64,000 bases of DNA from Magnetospirillum sp. SS-4 (GTDB taxonomy: Bacteria; Pseudomonadota; Alphaproteobacteria; Rhodospirillales; Magnetospirillaceae): the NCBI RefSeq assembly GCF_902729425.1, contig NZ_CACVCH010000054.1, forward strand, positions 1-64,000, in the 5' to 3' direction. Below, piece after piece: positions 8,983 to 17,847 of this stretch. A program made the position numbers and the translations under genes. Below the pieces are notes generated by a model. That model saw nothing but the letters and a program-made list of their open reading frames with translations, searched no databases and was not told the DNA's origin. Position 1 is the first letter of the stretch. Every line of letters begins with the position of its first letter.

Positions 8983-9215
8983 ATCATCGAGGAGCCATAA
9001 TTATTGTCTCCAATGCGGGGCCTCTCTCCAGGCGTGCTACGCCCTCCCTACGTGAGGTCCCGCATCGGCATGTCGCAACAGAAACTGGCAGGCGGTCCAC
9101 TTAGCCTACAAGAAAAACTGTCCGATCAAACCGAGTCGGCTCTCTGGAAGCGCGCCAAGAATGTATCTACCTTTGGCAGCCGGATGGCACTGTCGATGCC
9201 GTAGGAGCGAAAAGT

Positions 9216-10994
9216 ATGCCGTTGATTGGCCCAGACGCCTTGTCCAAGGTCTTCGAAGACATCTTGGCGGGGAAACGTCGCCTTGTTGTCTGGGGTGTTC
9301 TGGATTCTACCGCAGTCAATTTTTGGCAATGTCCCTTGCCGGTGGACTACATTATCGACCTGAATTGGCAGCTTTGGGAGACAGACTATAACGGCCTGCG
9401 TGTCCTGTCGCCATCGGTACTGGAGGCCGAGCCCCAAGGGCAGATCGTGGTTCTTGTCCACTATGAATTCGGCAAGGTATTTGATTTAGTTACGGCCTTT
9501 CTCGACAGGTTCGGGGGGCAGGACTACTTTACCCCCATCTGCCTGGGCGAGGTCGCCCTCCCCCGAGAGCCGATTTCCTTGCCACGGCGCAGCCTTCGGG
9601 AGTTGATTGCGGCCCCCGCAGGCCCCGACAGTCGGGTTGAACGCACGCATGCGCTGTGGGAGAAAGCGTCAAGCGAAGATCATTTGGGCCGCTCCAAACG
9701 GCTTGTCGCCGATTTTCGTAATCGCACCCGGAAAAAGCCTCCGGCGGCCCGAGCCGGCAAAGCCGTTCTGATGATCGAGCAGTTGCATCTGGGCGGTGCG
9801 GAACGTCAGATCTGTAACCTTGCCATTGGACTGCGTCGCGAGGGGTGGGAGGTGGTTCTGGCGGCTCATCGGCAAGCCGTCGCGGAGGTCGCTCATTATC
9901 TCCAATCGATCCGTGAGGCTGGCGTCCGATATGTCGTCATCCCGCCGTCTCTCCCCGAGGGAAAGGATCTTGGGGTGATCCTGGCCACGGCTTTGGGCGC
10001 CGAGATTGCCGAGATTCTCTGGCATCTTCCCGGATTTCTGTTGTCATCAATCATTGCCCTATACTCCTTTCTGGAGGAGGAAAGGCCCGACATCCTGGCG
10101 TGCTATCTGGATCGATCCAATGTCATCGGCTCCATGGCAGGGATTCTCGCGGGAGTCCCGTCCATCATCATGTCTGGCAGGAACGTCAATCCAACCCAGT
10201 TGCCTCACTTCTACAAAGGGCAGACCAAGCATTTCCTCCGCCTCTACCAGCTTGTCATTGGCTTGCCCGGCGTAACCATGAGTGCCAATTCATACTATGG
10301 GGCATCGTCCTACGCCGACTGGCTGGGAGTGGCACTGACGGACATTCCTGTTGTCCCCAACGGATTGCTGGATTCTTCCGCGCATTATGGCCGAGGATCG
10401 GCGTCGGCGTGCCGAGCACTGATGGGCGTTCCCGCCAAAGGCAAGATTGTGTTGGGTATTTTCCGCCTCGCGCCCGAGAAGCGCCCGACCATGTTTGTCG
10501 AGGTCTTTGCCAGACTTAGGCAGAGTATTCCGGACCTGCAGGGTGTCATCTGTGGCGGCGGCATGTTGGAATCATCCGTTGCCGAGCGGATCGAGGCACT
10601 GGGGCTGGCAGGAATCCTGCGAATCGTGCCGTCCGTGCGCGACGTCGGCATCGTGATCGCCATGGCCGATCTGCTTCTGCATGTGGCGGAGTTCGAGGGA
10701 ACCCCCAATGTCATCCTGGAGGCCCAGGCCGGAGGGCTTCCCGTGGTAAGCACGCTCAGCGGCGGCACAGGCGAAGTTCTCGCTCCCGAGCTCCGCGCCT
10801 TCGCCACGGATCTGGACGATATGGACGGGTTGGAACGGAATGCGCTCCGCATTTTGATCGATGACAAGCTCAGGAGCCGTCTGAGGCAGCAGGGTCGCAA
10901 ACATATGCGGTGCCGCCATTCTCTGGCCGCGCTGGTCGCCAATACCCTGGCCGCCATGAATTACAAAACCCCACCCAGGTCAGGCGCTGCCTAA
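9216..10994 (+). CDS. Two-domain glycosyltransferase (GT4-like, GT-B fold)
   Basis: A 592-residue cytoplasmic glycosyltransferase. Residues about 1-100 form a Rossmann-like domain (RRLVVWGVLDSTAVNF, then IIDLNWQLWETDYNGLRVL). From about residue 185 a GT-B enzyme begins with MIEQLHLGGAERQICNLA, typical of GT4 acceptor domains. The donor half contains VLGIFRLAPEKRP near 408 and the nucleotide-sugar motif EFEGTPNVILEAQAGGLP near 495. RBS AGGAG lies 7-11 bases before the ATG. It is followed without a gap by a methyltransferase whose C-terminal domain resembles its N-terminal domain. It likely adds a sugar to the cluster's glycan. Confidence 0.85.
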   Translation: MPLIGPDALSKVFEDILAGKRRLVVWGVLDSTAVNFWQCPLPVDYIIDLNWQLWETDYNGLRVLSPSVLEAEPQGQIVVLVHYEFGKVFDLVTAFLDRFGGQDYFTPICLGEVALPREPISLPRRSLRELIAAPAGPDSRVERTHALWEKASSEDHLGRSKRLVADFRNRTRKKPPAARAGKAVLMIEQLHLGGAERQICNLAIGLRREGWEVVLAAHRQAVAEVAHYLQSIREAGVRYVVIPPSLPEGKDLGVILATALGAEIAEILWHLPGFLLSSIIALYSFLEEERPDILACYLDRSNVIGSMAGILAGVPSIIMSGRNVNPTQLPHFYKGQTKHFLRLYQLVIGLPGVTMSANSYYGASSYADWLGVALTDIPVVPNGLLDSSAHYGRGSASACRALMGVPAKGKIVLGIFRLAPEKRPTMFVEVFARLRQSIPDLQGVICGGGMLESSVAERIEALGLAGILRIVPSVRDVGIVIAMADLLLHVAEFEGTPNVILEAQAGGLPVVSTLSGGTGEVLAPELRAFATDLDDMDGLERNALRILIDDKLRSRLRQQGRKHMRCRHSLAALVANTLAAMNYKTPPRSGAA

Positions 10995-12215
10995 TTGACG
11001 AGACCGACCGTGACGAAGCCACCGGAACAGGTGCCCCCCCGCTTTGCCTTCGGCGCGAATTGGCAACGCTATCTGGCCTCGGCCTATACCCCTGAAAGGG
11101 CGGATATCGCCGGCAAGCATTTGCTGGGCTTCTTGGGGTTGTCGCGACTGGATGGGATGTCATTTCTGGATATTGGCAGCGGAAGCGGCGTTCATTCCTT
11201 GGCCGCCTGGCAGGCGGGTGCAACCACGGTGGCGAGCTTCGACTATGACCCCCAATCGGTGGAGGCCACCGGGTCGCTGCGGCTGCTGCAGGGAGAACCC
11301 GCCAATTGGCGGGTTATTCAGGGCTCGGTTCTGGATGAAGACTTCTGCGCCACCCTCGGTCAGTTCGACATCGTGTATTCATGGGGCGTACTGCACCATA
11401 CCGGCGATCAGTGGCGCGGTCTGGCCAATGCGTCCGCTCGGCTGAAACCCGATGGCCGCCTGTATATCGCGCTCTACGCTAGCGAACGTCATGTTAACCC
11501 GTCATCCGAGCAATGCCTGGAGATCAAGCAGCGCTATAATTCGGCGGGCTGGATCGGCCGCCGCATGATGGAAGCCGGTTATCTGTGGCGCAATGTCTGC
11601 GGCTGCCGGTGGTCCAATCTGATTCGCCTGCCGATCATCGCCCGCCAGTACCGCCAATCCCGCGGCATGGACCTTGGGACAGATATGCGCGATTGGTTGG
11701 GGGGATGGCCCATGGAATTCTCGTCCATGACCGAGGTGGTAAGTCACGCGGTTGGATTGGGTCTTGATCTGGTCAATCTTGCCTATGGCGAAGGCAATAC
11801 CGAGTTTCTGTTCGTGCGCCGCAGTCGGGCCGAGGCCCTTGGCTTCCGGCGGCTGCCAGAAGAGTGGGGGATGCCGCCGGTCTTGACCTCCTTGGCGGAA
11901 CTACCCGACCGGCCATTCTTCATCTTCGGGACCGCAGCGGGGGCGGAGATGTTGGCGCGTCATCAGGAGGCCGAGAAGCGACCGACCCTGGCTGGCTTCA
12001 TTGATCTGGACCGCACCGGGCAATGGCGGGGCCTTCCGGTTCTCGACGCCGAGACCTTCGCCACCCAGTGGCCACCAGAAACCCCGGTGGTGCTGTCCAC
12101 CCGCTTCGTTCTGGAAAACGCCACCCGCTTGCGCCAGCGAGGCCACACCACCATCGTGAACGGCCAGCCCCTGGCTATCACCCTTTATGGGCAGCTCCCC
12201 CCAGAGACCAAATAA
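10995..12215 (+). CDS. SAM-dependent methyltransferase with C-terminal Rossmann-like domain
   Basis: A 406-residue class I methyltransferase. The SAM motif LDIGSGSGVHSL lies near residue 57 and the post-II motif SWGVLHH near 133. The C-terminal 100 residues (FFIFGTAAGAEML, FIDLDRTGQWRGLPVL, VVLSTRF) form a second Rossmann-like unit resembling the N-terminus of the preceding glycosyltransferase. The TTG directly after the upstream stop is used as start; GTG at 11010 is an alternative. It probably methylates a sugar or lipid-linked glycan; the exact substrate cannot be read from the sequence. Confidence 0.82.
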   Translation: MTRPTVTKPPEQVPPRFAFGANWQRYLASAYTPERADIAGKHLLGFLGLSRLDGMSFLDIGSGSGVHSLAAWQAGATTVASFDYDPQSVEATGSLRLLQGEPANWRVIQGSVLDEDFCATLGQFDIVYSWGVLHHTGDQWRGLANASARLKPDGRLYIALYASERHVNPSSEQCLEIKQRYNSAGWIGRRMMEAGYLWRNVCGCRWSNLIRLPIIARQYRQSRGMDLGTDMRDWLGGWPMEFSSMTEVVSHAVGLGLDLVNLAYGEGNTEFLFVRRSRAEALGFRRLPEEWGMPPVLTSLAELPDRPFFIFGTAAGAEMLARHQEAEKRPTLAGFIDLDRTGQWRGLPVLDAETFATQWPPETPVVLSTRFVLENATRLRQRGHTTIVNGQPLAITLYGQLPPETK

Positions 12216-12426
12216 TCAGACTCTCCGGGATCGATGGGTGCGCAACCAGTTCTCCATGATCAGGACCTACCAAAGATGGTGGAGCATGGGGGCGCCCGCC
12301 TGGGCCGCCAGGAAGCGGTCGATATTGGACTGCCCCACCCATTCCGACAGGCGATTATTCCCCGGAGCCAGGAGGTCTTTCACCACCTCCAATATGGTTG
12401 CTTCCCCCCAGGAGCGCATGGGCAGC
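12216..12426 (-). pseudogene. Asparagine synthase, 3' remnant with in-frame stop
   Basis: The minus strand reads LPMRSWGEATILEVVKDLL, then NRLSEWVGQSNIDRFL, HHLW, an amber stop, and VLIMENWLRTHRSRRV with a final TGA at 12216-12218. This matches the C-terminal end of a glutamine-dependent asparagine synthase, whose family normally continues through the HHLW-x-VLIMENWLR stretch. Its N-terminus lies at 14080-14223 in the same orientation. Everything between was lost and replaced by IS66, IS5 and IS481 material. An intact paralogue is present at 25420-27324. Confidence 0.75.
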
Positions 12427-12693
12427 CCGCCGCGACAATCGTCAGGAACGATCCCGCCCGCTGATCGAGGCCTTAAAGGTCTGGCTGGAACGCCAACTCG
12501 CCCTCGTCTCCGGTAAAAGCCCGCTGGCCGCCGCCATCCGCTATTCTCTGACCCGTTGGAGCAGCCTGTCCGTCTTCCTCGCCGATGGCCGGGTCGAGAT
12601 GGATACCAACACCGTCGAGCGCTCCATCCGCCCCATCACGCTCAGACGAAAGAACCACCTCTTCGCCGGGTCCGACGGCGGTGCCGAAAACTG
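12427..12693 (+). pseudogene. IS66-family transposase (TnpC), C-terminal fragment
   Basis: Reads RPLIEALKVWLERQLALV, then RVEMDTNTVERSIRP and RRKNHLFAGSDGGAENWA, the conserved C-terminal DDE end (D-x-N-x-x-ER and KN-x-LFAGS) of the IS66 transposase. The start of the gene and its normal tail are both missing. The fragment runs directly into IS5 sequence at about 12694, so this is a chimeric IS-IS junction and not functional. Confidence 0.85.
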
Positions 12694-13017
12694 GGCCAGA
12701 TGAGCGATTACAAGGGCGCGGCCTTGATGATCGACGCCTTCCCCAAAGCGAAATCCCTGCTTGGAGACAAAGGCTACGACGCCGATTGGTTCCGAGACGC
12801 CTTGGCCGCTCGCGGTATCGCCGCCTGCATCCCGTCAAAGAGTAATCGGAAGGTGCCTATCCCCCATGACCCGGCGCTCTACAGACTGCGCCACAAGATC
12901 GAGAACATGTTCGGTAAGCTCAAGGATTGGCGCCGCATCCACACCCGCTATGACCGATGCGCCCATACCTTCATGTCGGCCATCTGCATCGCCGCAGCCG
13001 TCATCTTCTGGCTCTGA
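12694..13017 (+). pseudogene. IS5-family (IS427-like) transposase, C-terminal fragment
   Basis: From GQMSDYKGA through LLGDKGYDADWFRDAL, IPSKSNRK, YRLRHKIENMFGKLKDWRRI and RYDRCAHTFMSAI it matches the C-terminal half of IS427-group IS5 transposases, including the Y-(2)-R-(3)-E-(6)-K signature. The N-terminal half is absent. A 105-residue ORF could be translated from the ATG at 12700 but would lack the first catalytic Asp. Remnant only. Confidence 0.85.
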
Positions 13018-13033
13018 TCAATGAGTCCTGAGC

Positions 13034-13990
13034 CTAGGTGTGGAGTCGCATGACGTTGTCATCTGTCAGTCCGAGTCGGCTGATAGGTGTCTGCGCCTTC
13101 AGGCTACCATGAGGTCGATGCCAGTTGTAGCGATGGAGCCACAGCGGTAACTCGTCGGCGCGATGGCCTGACGTTTCGTAGACCTGGGCATAGGCCCATT
13201 CGCGGAGTGCCGTTTGGATGAAGCGCTCGGCCTTGCCGTTGGTTTTCGGCGTATAGGGCCTGGTTCGGACATGCCTCAGCCCCTGATCGGCGCAGGCTTT
13301 GCGGAAGGCCTTGGATTTGTAGCAAGAGCCATTGTCGGTCATGACCCGCTGGACAGTGATGCCAAGGCTGGCGTAGTAGGCCAGCGCCGCCTCCAGGAAG
13401 GCGATGGCGCTTTCCTTCTTCTCGTCGGGCATGATCTTGGAGAATGCCACGCGGGAGGCATCGTCGATGCAGACATGGACGAATTCCCAACCGACGCCCC
13501 GGCTGTTGCTTTGGCCGGTGCGGTCGCCGGTAATGCGATGGCCGACCTTGTTGAACCGGCCCAGTTTCTTGATGTCGATGTGGATCATCTCGCCCGGCTC
13601 GGCGCGCTCATAGCGCCGCACCGGCTCGACAGGCTCCAGCGACTTCAGCCGGTTCATGCCAAGGCGGCCCAGGACACGGAACACCGTGGCCTTGGAGACG
13701 CCGATGGTGGTGGCGATCTCACCTCCCGGCCGACGCTGGCGCCGCAGAGCCGCTATTTGCTCGGCAAGGGCAGCAGGTGTCTGCGCCGGAGACCGATGCG
13801 GACGCGATGAGCGGTCGTGCAGGCCCGCAACACCTGCGGATCGGTAACGGGACACCCATTTGCGGACGGTGCTCAGGCTGACGCCCATGTCGGTGGCCGC
13901 CGACATGGGCCGCTGTCCGTCATCGATAACGCGCCGCACCAGAATCTCTCGACCAGTCGGCGTCAGAACGGCATTCTTGTGGATGCCCAT
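13034..13990 (-). CDS. IS481-family transposase
   Basis: A 318-residue intact transposase. It has an N-terminal helix-turn-helix (residues about 10-60, SLSTVRKWVSRY), a second HTH-like region, then an rve-type DDE core: HIDIKKLGRF, VCIDDASR, MTDNGSCYKS and a Glu in NGKAERFIQT. The ATG at 13990 has GGAGG 5 bases upstream; the longer frame to 14056 reaches close to the IS end and is not needed. The TAG stop (13036-13034) lies inside the duplicated CCTAGG, so the target site supplies the stop codon. Confidence 0.92.
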   Translation of the reverse strand: MGIHKNAVLTPTGREILVRRVIDDGQRPMSAATDMGVSLSTVRKWVSRYRSAGVAGLHDRSSRPHRSPAQTPAALAEQIAALRRQRRPGGEIATTIGVSKATVFRVLGRLGMNRLKSLEPVEPVRRYERAEPGEMIHIDIKKLGRFNKVGHRITGDRTGQSNSRGVGWEFVHVCIDDASRVAFSKIMPDEKKESAIAFLEAALAYYASLGITVQRVMTDNGSCYKSKAFRKACADQGLRHVRTRPYTPKTNGKAERFIQTALREWAYAQVYETSGHRADELPLWLHRYNWHRPHGSLKAQTPISRLGLTDDNVMRLHT

Positions 13991-14073
13991 TCGGTCCTCC
14001 TTGGATAGCCAAAGCTTCAACAACTTCAGCTTCCTCGGTTCAGATCGAGTGGGCAACCTCCTGAGACTTCACA
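13039..14073 (-). mobile_element. Complete IS481-family element with 6-bp target duplication
   Basis: 1035 bp, bounded by inverted ends TGTGGAGTC (13039) and, on the other strand from 14073, TGTGAAGTC. CCTAGG is repeated directly at 13033-13038 and 14074-14079; IS481 is known to duplicate NCTAGN targets. The single transposase gene is intact. The element lies between the IS5 fragment and the surviving 5' end of an asparagine synthase gene. Confidence 0.9.
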
Positions 14074-14079
14074 CCTAGG

Positions 14080-14223
14080 TGCAACGCCCATCGGGCGAAA
14101 GCCACAGCCCTGGTCGTCGGGACCGCGATGGGTCATGGCGTCGCGCATGGCGACGCATAATTCGAAGACGGTCTCAGGCGCGAGACAGCCATCCAGGCAG
14201 ATTAGTCCACTGATTCCGCACAT
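14080..14223 (-). pseudogene. Asparagine synthase, 5' remnant
   Basis: Starts MCGISGLICLDG with the class II amidotransferase nucleophile Cys2 and continues to MTHRGPDDQG, a hallmark of glutamine-hydrolysing asparagine synthases. After about 48 residues the frame is cut by the IS481 target duplication. The start overlaps the end of the upstream TPR-glycosyltransferase gene by 22 bases, so it was once the second gene of that minus-strand operon. Its 3' end survives at 12216-12426. Confidence 0.85.
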
Positions 14224-16520
14224 TCCGCACCGTTTCTTTCATAGGGTATCAGGCGGCCCCAGTCGTAGAAGGCGGCCTCGAGAGACCGGACGTAACCCAT
14301 CTCCTGGGAAATCACCGAGCGAGCGATCCGCGGCCGTAAAGCGGCTCGCAGCTGGGAAAGGGCCTTCAGATCGGTGGTCAGACCCACCGCCATCTCCACA
14401 TAGCGCTCCACCGTCTCCGTCGCCAAATCAAGCCGTTCCGCCGCGCCCAACATTCCCGTGGAAACGCCCGAGGCCGGACCAGACCCCCGCAACGCCACCA
14501 CGGGCACGCCCATCCACAACGTCAGAACCGTGGTGGTGCCGCCGCCATAGGGGAAGGGGTCGAGGGCGATATCAACCCTCCTCACCAGATCGAGAAATTG
14601 ATCCAGCTGACAGGTGCCCACCGTCTCGATCCGCCGTTTCTCCACCCCATGGCCGAGAAACCAGCTGCCAGCCATGTCTTGGACCGAGGGTGTGTCGCCG
14701 CCTGGAAGCACCAAGAGCAGACTGGAGTCCGGCACCGCGTTTAGAACGCGAGCCCAGGCGGCTACCACCTCTTCGGTGATTTTTTGCGGCTTGTTGAATG
14801 ACCCAAACCGAATTCCGCCGCCACTCAGGGCTGGCAATGGGCCGGGATCGGGGGCATGGCGCGGTAGCCGGAAGGTGGGGGCATAGTCCAGGCGAACCAG
14901 GGTCTCGGTATAGTCGTCATCGGTCAGACCGGGGGGATCGGTATGAATATCCGTGACCCGGTAATCAATGCGGGTCAGGCCGGTGGTGAAGGGATAGCCG
15001 ATCATGGTGGCCTGGATGGGGGCCGGTTTCCGCACGAAGACCGGTAAGGCGTTCCAGGCGGAGTGACCCGCCAGATCGACCAGAATATGGATACCGTCAC
15101 GCCGGATCACATCCGCCGCCACATCCCAGGACAGGTGACCGATCTGGCGCCAATGGGGCACATAGCCCTTAAGCCGGTCGGTTACGGCATCGGCGCGCGG
15201 GCCGCAGGCATAGCAGAACAGCTCGAAGGCCGTGGCGTCGTGGTGCTCGAGAATGGCCTCGAACCAGAAGGTGACGGCATGATCACAGAAATCAGGCGAC
15301 ACATAGCCGATCCGAAGGCGCCCATCGGCGGGACGGACAGGAAGCAGGGCGGCGTCCACCGGGACCGCAGCTTCCTGAATCTCGCCAAAGCGCCGATGCT
15401 CCGCCACCACCTCGGCTTTGTCCACAATCCCCATATTGGTCAGGAAAAACAGCAGATTGCTCTGAATGCGGCTATCGGTCGGCGCCATGGCATGGGCGCG
15501 ACGGTAATGCTCCAACGCCTCCCTTTCCCGCCGCAGCGAGCTATCCAGATTTCCGAGATTATTGCAGGCATGGGCAAAATCGGGCTTCAGCCGCAAGGCG
15601 GTCTCGAATGCCGAACGGGCCACTTCCACCCGCTCCAGCGACAGTAAGGCTCTGCCAAGCGCATTCCAGAGATCGGCGCACGACGGGTGGGCACGGGTGG
15701 CCGCAGTCAAGATATCCACCGCTTCCGAGGCGCGGCCGTCGCTTCCCAACGCCACCCCCAGATTCAAGGCCAGGGAAACATCATCCGGGCAAAGCGCCAA
15801 ACCCGCCTGAAAGGTGCCGATCGCCTCGGCCATCCGCCCGCTGGCCGTCAGCAGATTGCCCAGGGTCGAAACCGCAGCGGTCATGTCCGGCTTCAGGGCC
15901 AGGGCAGCGCGAAGATGGCCTTCTGCCTCGCCGTCGCGGCCCAATTCCCAGCAGGCCAGACCAAGATTGCACAGCGCTTCGGGCGAATTGGGCATCCCGG
16001 CCAGGACGTGACCATAGGCATCGGCGGCGGCGGCGGGACGCTTCAAAGCACCAAGCAGCAAATTCCCCAGATTGTACCAAGCCTGAATCCAGTCCGGCCG
16101 CAACCGCACCGCCTCGGCCAGGGCGGCGGCGGCGGCCTCGGAGCGCCCGGCGCGCCCAAGCGCCCAACCGAGATTAAAGAAGGCATCGGCATGGGTAGGC
16201 TGACGATCGATCTCGCGCTGAAGATGGTGGGCCGCCTGATCCCATTGACCAAGAGCCAGGTGAACCACCCCGATCTCGTAATCGAGGGATGGGACATCGG
16301 GCCGCAGTTCCGCCGCCGCCCATAGCCGCGCCAGAGCCTGATGGGGAGCGCCAAGATGAAGCTGTATGCGGGCAAGTTGCCGCAGGGCTTCCACATCGCC
16401 GGGGCTGGCGGACAAATGGCTTTCCATGAAGCGGGCGGCCTCCACCACGCGCCCGGCCCCAATCAAGCCTTCAACGACCGACTGCCAATTCTGCCCTTGC
16501 GTGCTGGAGCCCGAATTCAT
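14202..16520 (-). CDS. TPR-repeat GT41 (OGT/SPINDLY-type) glycosyltransferase
   Basis: 772 residues. The first about 360 residues are tandem TPR repeats (for example WYNLGNLLLGALKRPAAAADAY and ACNNLGNLDSSLRR). From about residue 395 a GT41 domain follows with RIGYVSPDF, DLAGHSAWNALPVF, KPAPIQATMIGYPFTTGL, DPPG, FGSFNKPQKI and DPFPYGGGTTT. Members transfer GlcNAc or related sugars to proteins, or act on glycans. The ATG at 16520 is preferred; the frame continues to a TTG at 16622 through a 15-bp tandem repeat. It is divergent from the methyltransferase at 16643 and was followed by asparagine synthase, now destroyed. Confidence 0.88.
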   Translation of the reverse strand: MNSGSSTQGQNWQSVVEGLIGAGRVVEAARFMESHLSASPGDVEALRQLARIQLHLGAPHQALARLWAAAELRPDVPSLDYEIGVVHLALGQWDQAAHHLQREIDRQPTHADAFFNLGWALGRAGRSEAAAAALAEAVRLRPDWIQAWYNLGNLLLGALKRPAAAADAYGHVLAGMPNSPEALCNLGLACWELGRDGEAEGHLRAALALKPDMTAAVSTLGNLLTASGRMAEAIGTFQAGLALCPDDVSLALNLGVALGSDGRASEAVDILTAATRAHPSCADLWNALGRALLSLERVEVARSAFETALRLKPDFAHACNNLGNLDSSLRREREALEHYRRAHAMAPTDSRIQSNLLFFLTNMGIVDKAEVVAEHRRFGEIQEAAVPVDAALLPVRPADGRLRIGYVSPDFCDHAVTFWFEAILEHHDATAFELFCYACGPRADAVTDRLKGYVPHWRQIGHLSWDVAADVIRRDGIHILVDLAGHSAWNALPVFVRKPAPIQATMIGYPFTTGLTRIDYRVTDIHTDPPGLTDDDYTETLVRLDYAPTFRLPRHAPDPGPLPALSGGGIRFGSFNKPQKITEEVVAAWARVLNAVPDSSLLLVLPGGDTPSVQDMAGSWFLGHGVEKRRIETVGTCQLDQFLDLVRRVDIALDPFPYGGGTTTVLTLWMGVPVVALRGSGPASGVSTGMLGAAERLDLATETVERYVEMAVGLTTDLKALSQLRAALRPRIARSVISQEMGYVRSLEAAFYDWGRLIPYERNGAECAESVD

Positions 16521-16583
16521 CCGATCCGACTGAAGCCAATTACCATCGGCCACGACACTATCATGGCCGACGCGGCCTTCATA

Positions 16584-16613
16584 GACGGGCCGCAGGAAGA
16601 CGGGCCGCAGGAA
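16584..16613. repeat. 15-bp direct tandem repeat between divergent genes
   Basis: GACGGGCCGCAGGAA occurs twice, back to back (16584-16598, 16599-16613), in the gap between the TPR-glycosyltransferase and the divergent methyltransferase. If the longer minus-strand start were used it would encode a repeated FLRPV. It could affect spacing of the divergent promoters. Confidence 0.6.
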
Positions 16614-16642
16614 GCTTGCCAAGCTCTGGGGGACAGCCCATC

Positions 16643-17764
16643 ATGCCTGCCTCAGAGCTTCCAATCTTGGCGATGGCGATGATTATCCGTGTTCTCCTTG
16701 CTCCGGAATCGTTCAGGCCGCTGTCGCCACGAGCCTGGGTCATCGATCTTCCTCCCAAAATCCCCCCGGGCGACGTGACCGGCATCTCATATCGCTCGCC
16801 CCTGCGCCTGTTCGAGGCCGGGCGCGAGATGGGAACGCCCCATGCCTTACACCAGGATATCCTGGCCCTGGGGGGCGGGCGTTACTCCCATTGGGGCCAA
16901 AGCCTCTATCTTTCGACCGAGGACAATTCCAATCCGCGCCACAATGGCCGCGCCTATTCCATCGAATACGATTCCACCGCGGTTACCGATACCACCGCCC
17001 TGAAAGAGGCGGTTGAATACTGCATGACGGTGGCGCGGGGTCATCTGGGTCTGCCCCGGTCGCGCGGCATGGATATGAATGGCCGCACCGTGCTGGAACT
17101 AGGGCCGGGCGATACATTGGGCGAGCCGCTGCTGCTGGCCTCCGCCGGAGCCCGCATGATCGTCGCCGACCGCTTCGTCGCCCGTTGGGACGAGGAGCGC
17201 CGCCCCTTCTATCAGATGCTGCGTGATCAGTGGGACGGCCCCACCGCCCCCCTCGATCGGGTGCTGGCCCAAGGCTCGTTCGAGGGAGTGATGACGGTTC
17301 TGGCGGAGCCGGCGGAATGTCTCGCCGGTATCGCCGATGGTCAGGTTGAACTGGCATTATCCAATGCCGTTCTGGAGCATCTCTACGACCTGGAGGCCGC
17401 CGCAGGAGAATTGTGGCGGGTTTCGGCACCCGGGGCTTGGCATTTCCACCAAATCGACCTTCGGGACCATAAGGATTTCGAGCGCCCGCTGGAATATCTC
17501 CTCTATGACGCGGAGACCTATCGCAAAATCCAGGACCATAACCAATATGAACGGGGGTGCCAGTGGCGGGCATCCGAGTTCCGGGCCGCCTTCGAGGCCA
17601 GGGGCTTCGAAGTGGTGGAGCTGGATATCAATGGCCGGGCGGAGGACGCCTATCTGGCCGATCTAAGGCCCCGTCTACACGCCGCCGCGTCACGCTATGC
17701 CCATTGGCCGAGCGAGGATCTGATGATCACCGGAGCCCGCTTCGTGCTGCGGCGATCGGCCTAG
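16643..17764 (+). CDS. SAM methyltransferase with N-terminal YSHW module
   Basis: 373 residues. Residues about 50-110 carry the cluster's shared module: SPLRLFEAG, HALHQDI, GRYSHW, LYLSTEDNSNP and NGRAY. The class I methyltransferase core follows with VLELGPGDTLGEPLLLA near 155 and LSNAVLEHLYDLEAA near 240, then IDLRDHKDFERPLEYLLYD, a signature shared with the methyltransferases at 36009 and 42972. The ATG at 16643 is chosen; upstream starts are TTG. It is the first gene of a plus-strand run with the radical SAM gene at 17907 and the glycosyltransferase at 19256, which carry the same module. The substrate is unknown. Confidence 0.82.
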   Translation: MPASELPILAMAMIIRVLLAPESFRPLSPRAWVIDLPPKIPPGDVTGISYRSPLRLFEAGREMGTPHALHQDILALGGGRYSHWGQSLYLSTEDNSNPRHNGRAYSIEYDSTAVTDTTALKEAVEYCMTVARGHLGLPRSRGMDMNGRTVLELGPGDTLGEPLLLASAGARMIVADRFVARWDEERRPFYQMLRDQWDGPTAPLDRVLAQGSFEGVMTVLAEPAECLAGIADGQVELALSNAVLEHLYDLEAAAGELWRVSAPGAWHFHQIDLRDHKDFERPLEYLLYDAETYRKIQDHNQYERGCQWRASEFRAAFEARGFEVVELDINGRAEDAYLADLRPRLHAAASRYAHWPSEDLMITGARFVLRRSA

Positions 17765-17838
17765 CCAAAGGCCGGAACGCCGCCGGGTAACAAAAAGTTT
17801 ACGCTTAGCCTCGTACACTTGGGTTCCTTTTTTGGTCT

Positions 17839-17847
17839 GGGGGGGGG
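17839..17847 (+). repeat. Nine-G homopolymer upstream of the radical SAM gene
   Basis: A run of nine G lies 60 bases before the ATG at 17907, in a 142-base gap (17765-17906) that also has a six-T run (17828-17833). Poly-G runs in promoter regions can slip and vary expression, but no promoter boxes are certain here. The gap presumably carries the promoter of the 17907-29155 gene run. Confidence 0.5.

Noticed and set aside
9004-9204. 66-residue ORF before the glycosyltransferase
   Set aside because: No RBS, no recognisable features, and it ends in the leader of the 9216 gene. The 233-base gap otherwise shows only a probable promoter region.
12187-12464. Plus-strand ORFs after the 10995 methyltransferase
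   Set aside because: They are shadows of the asparagine synthase remnant, which reads sensibly on the minus strand.
15063-15647. Long plus-strand ORFs opposite the TPR-glycosyltransferase
   Set aside because: Codon-mirror shadows in GC-rich DNA; the minus strand has clear TPR and GT41 motifs throughout.
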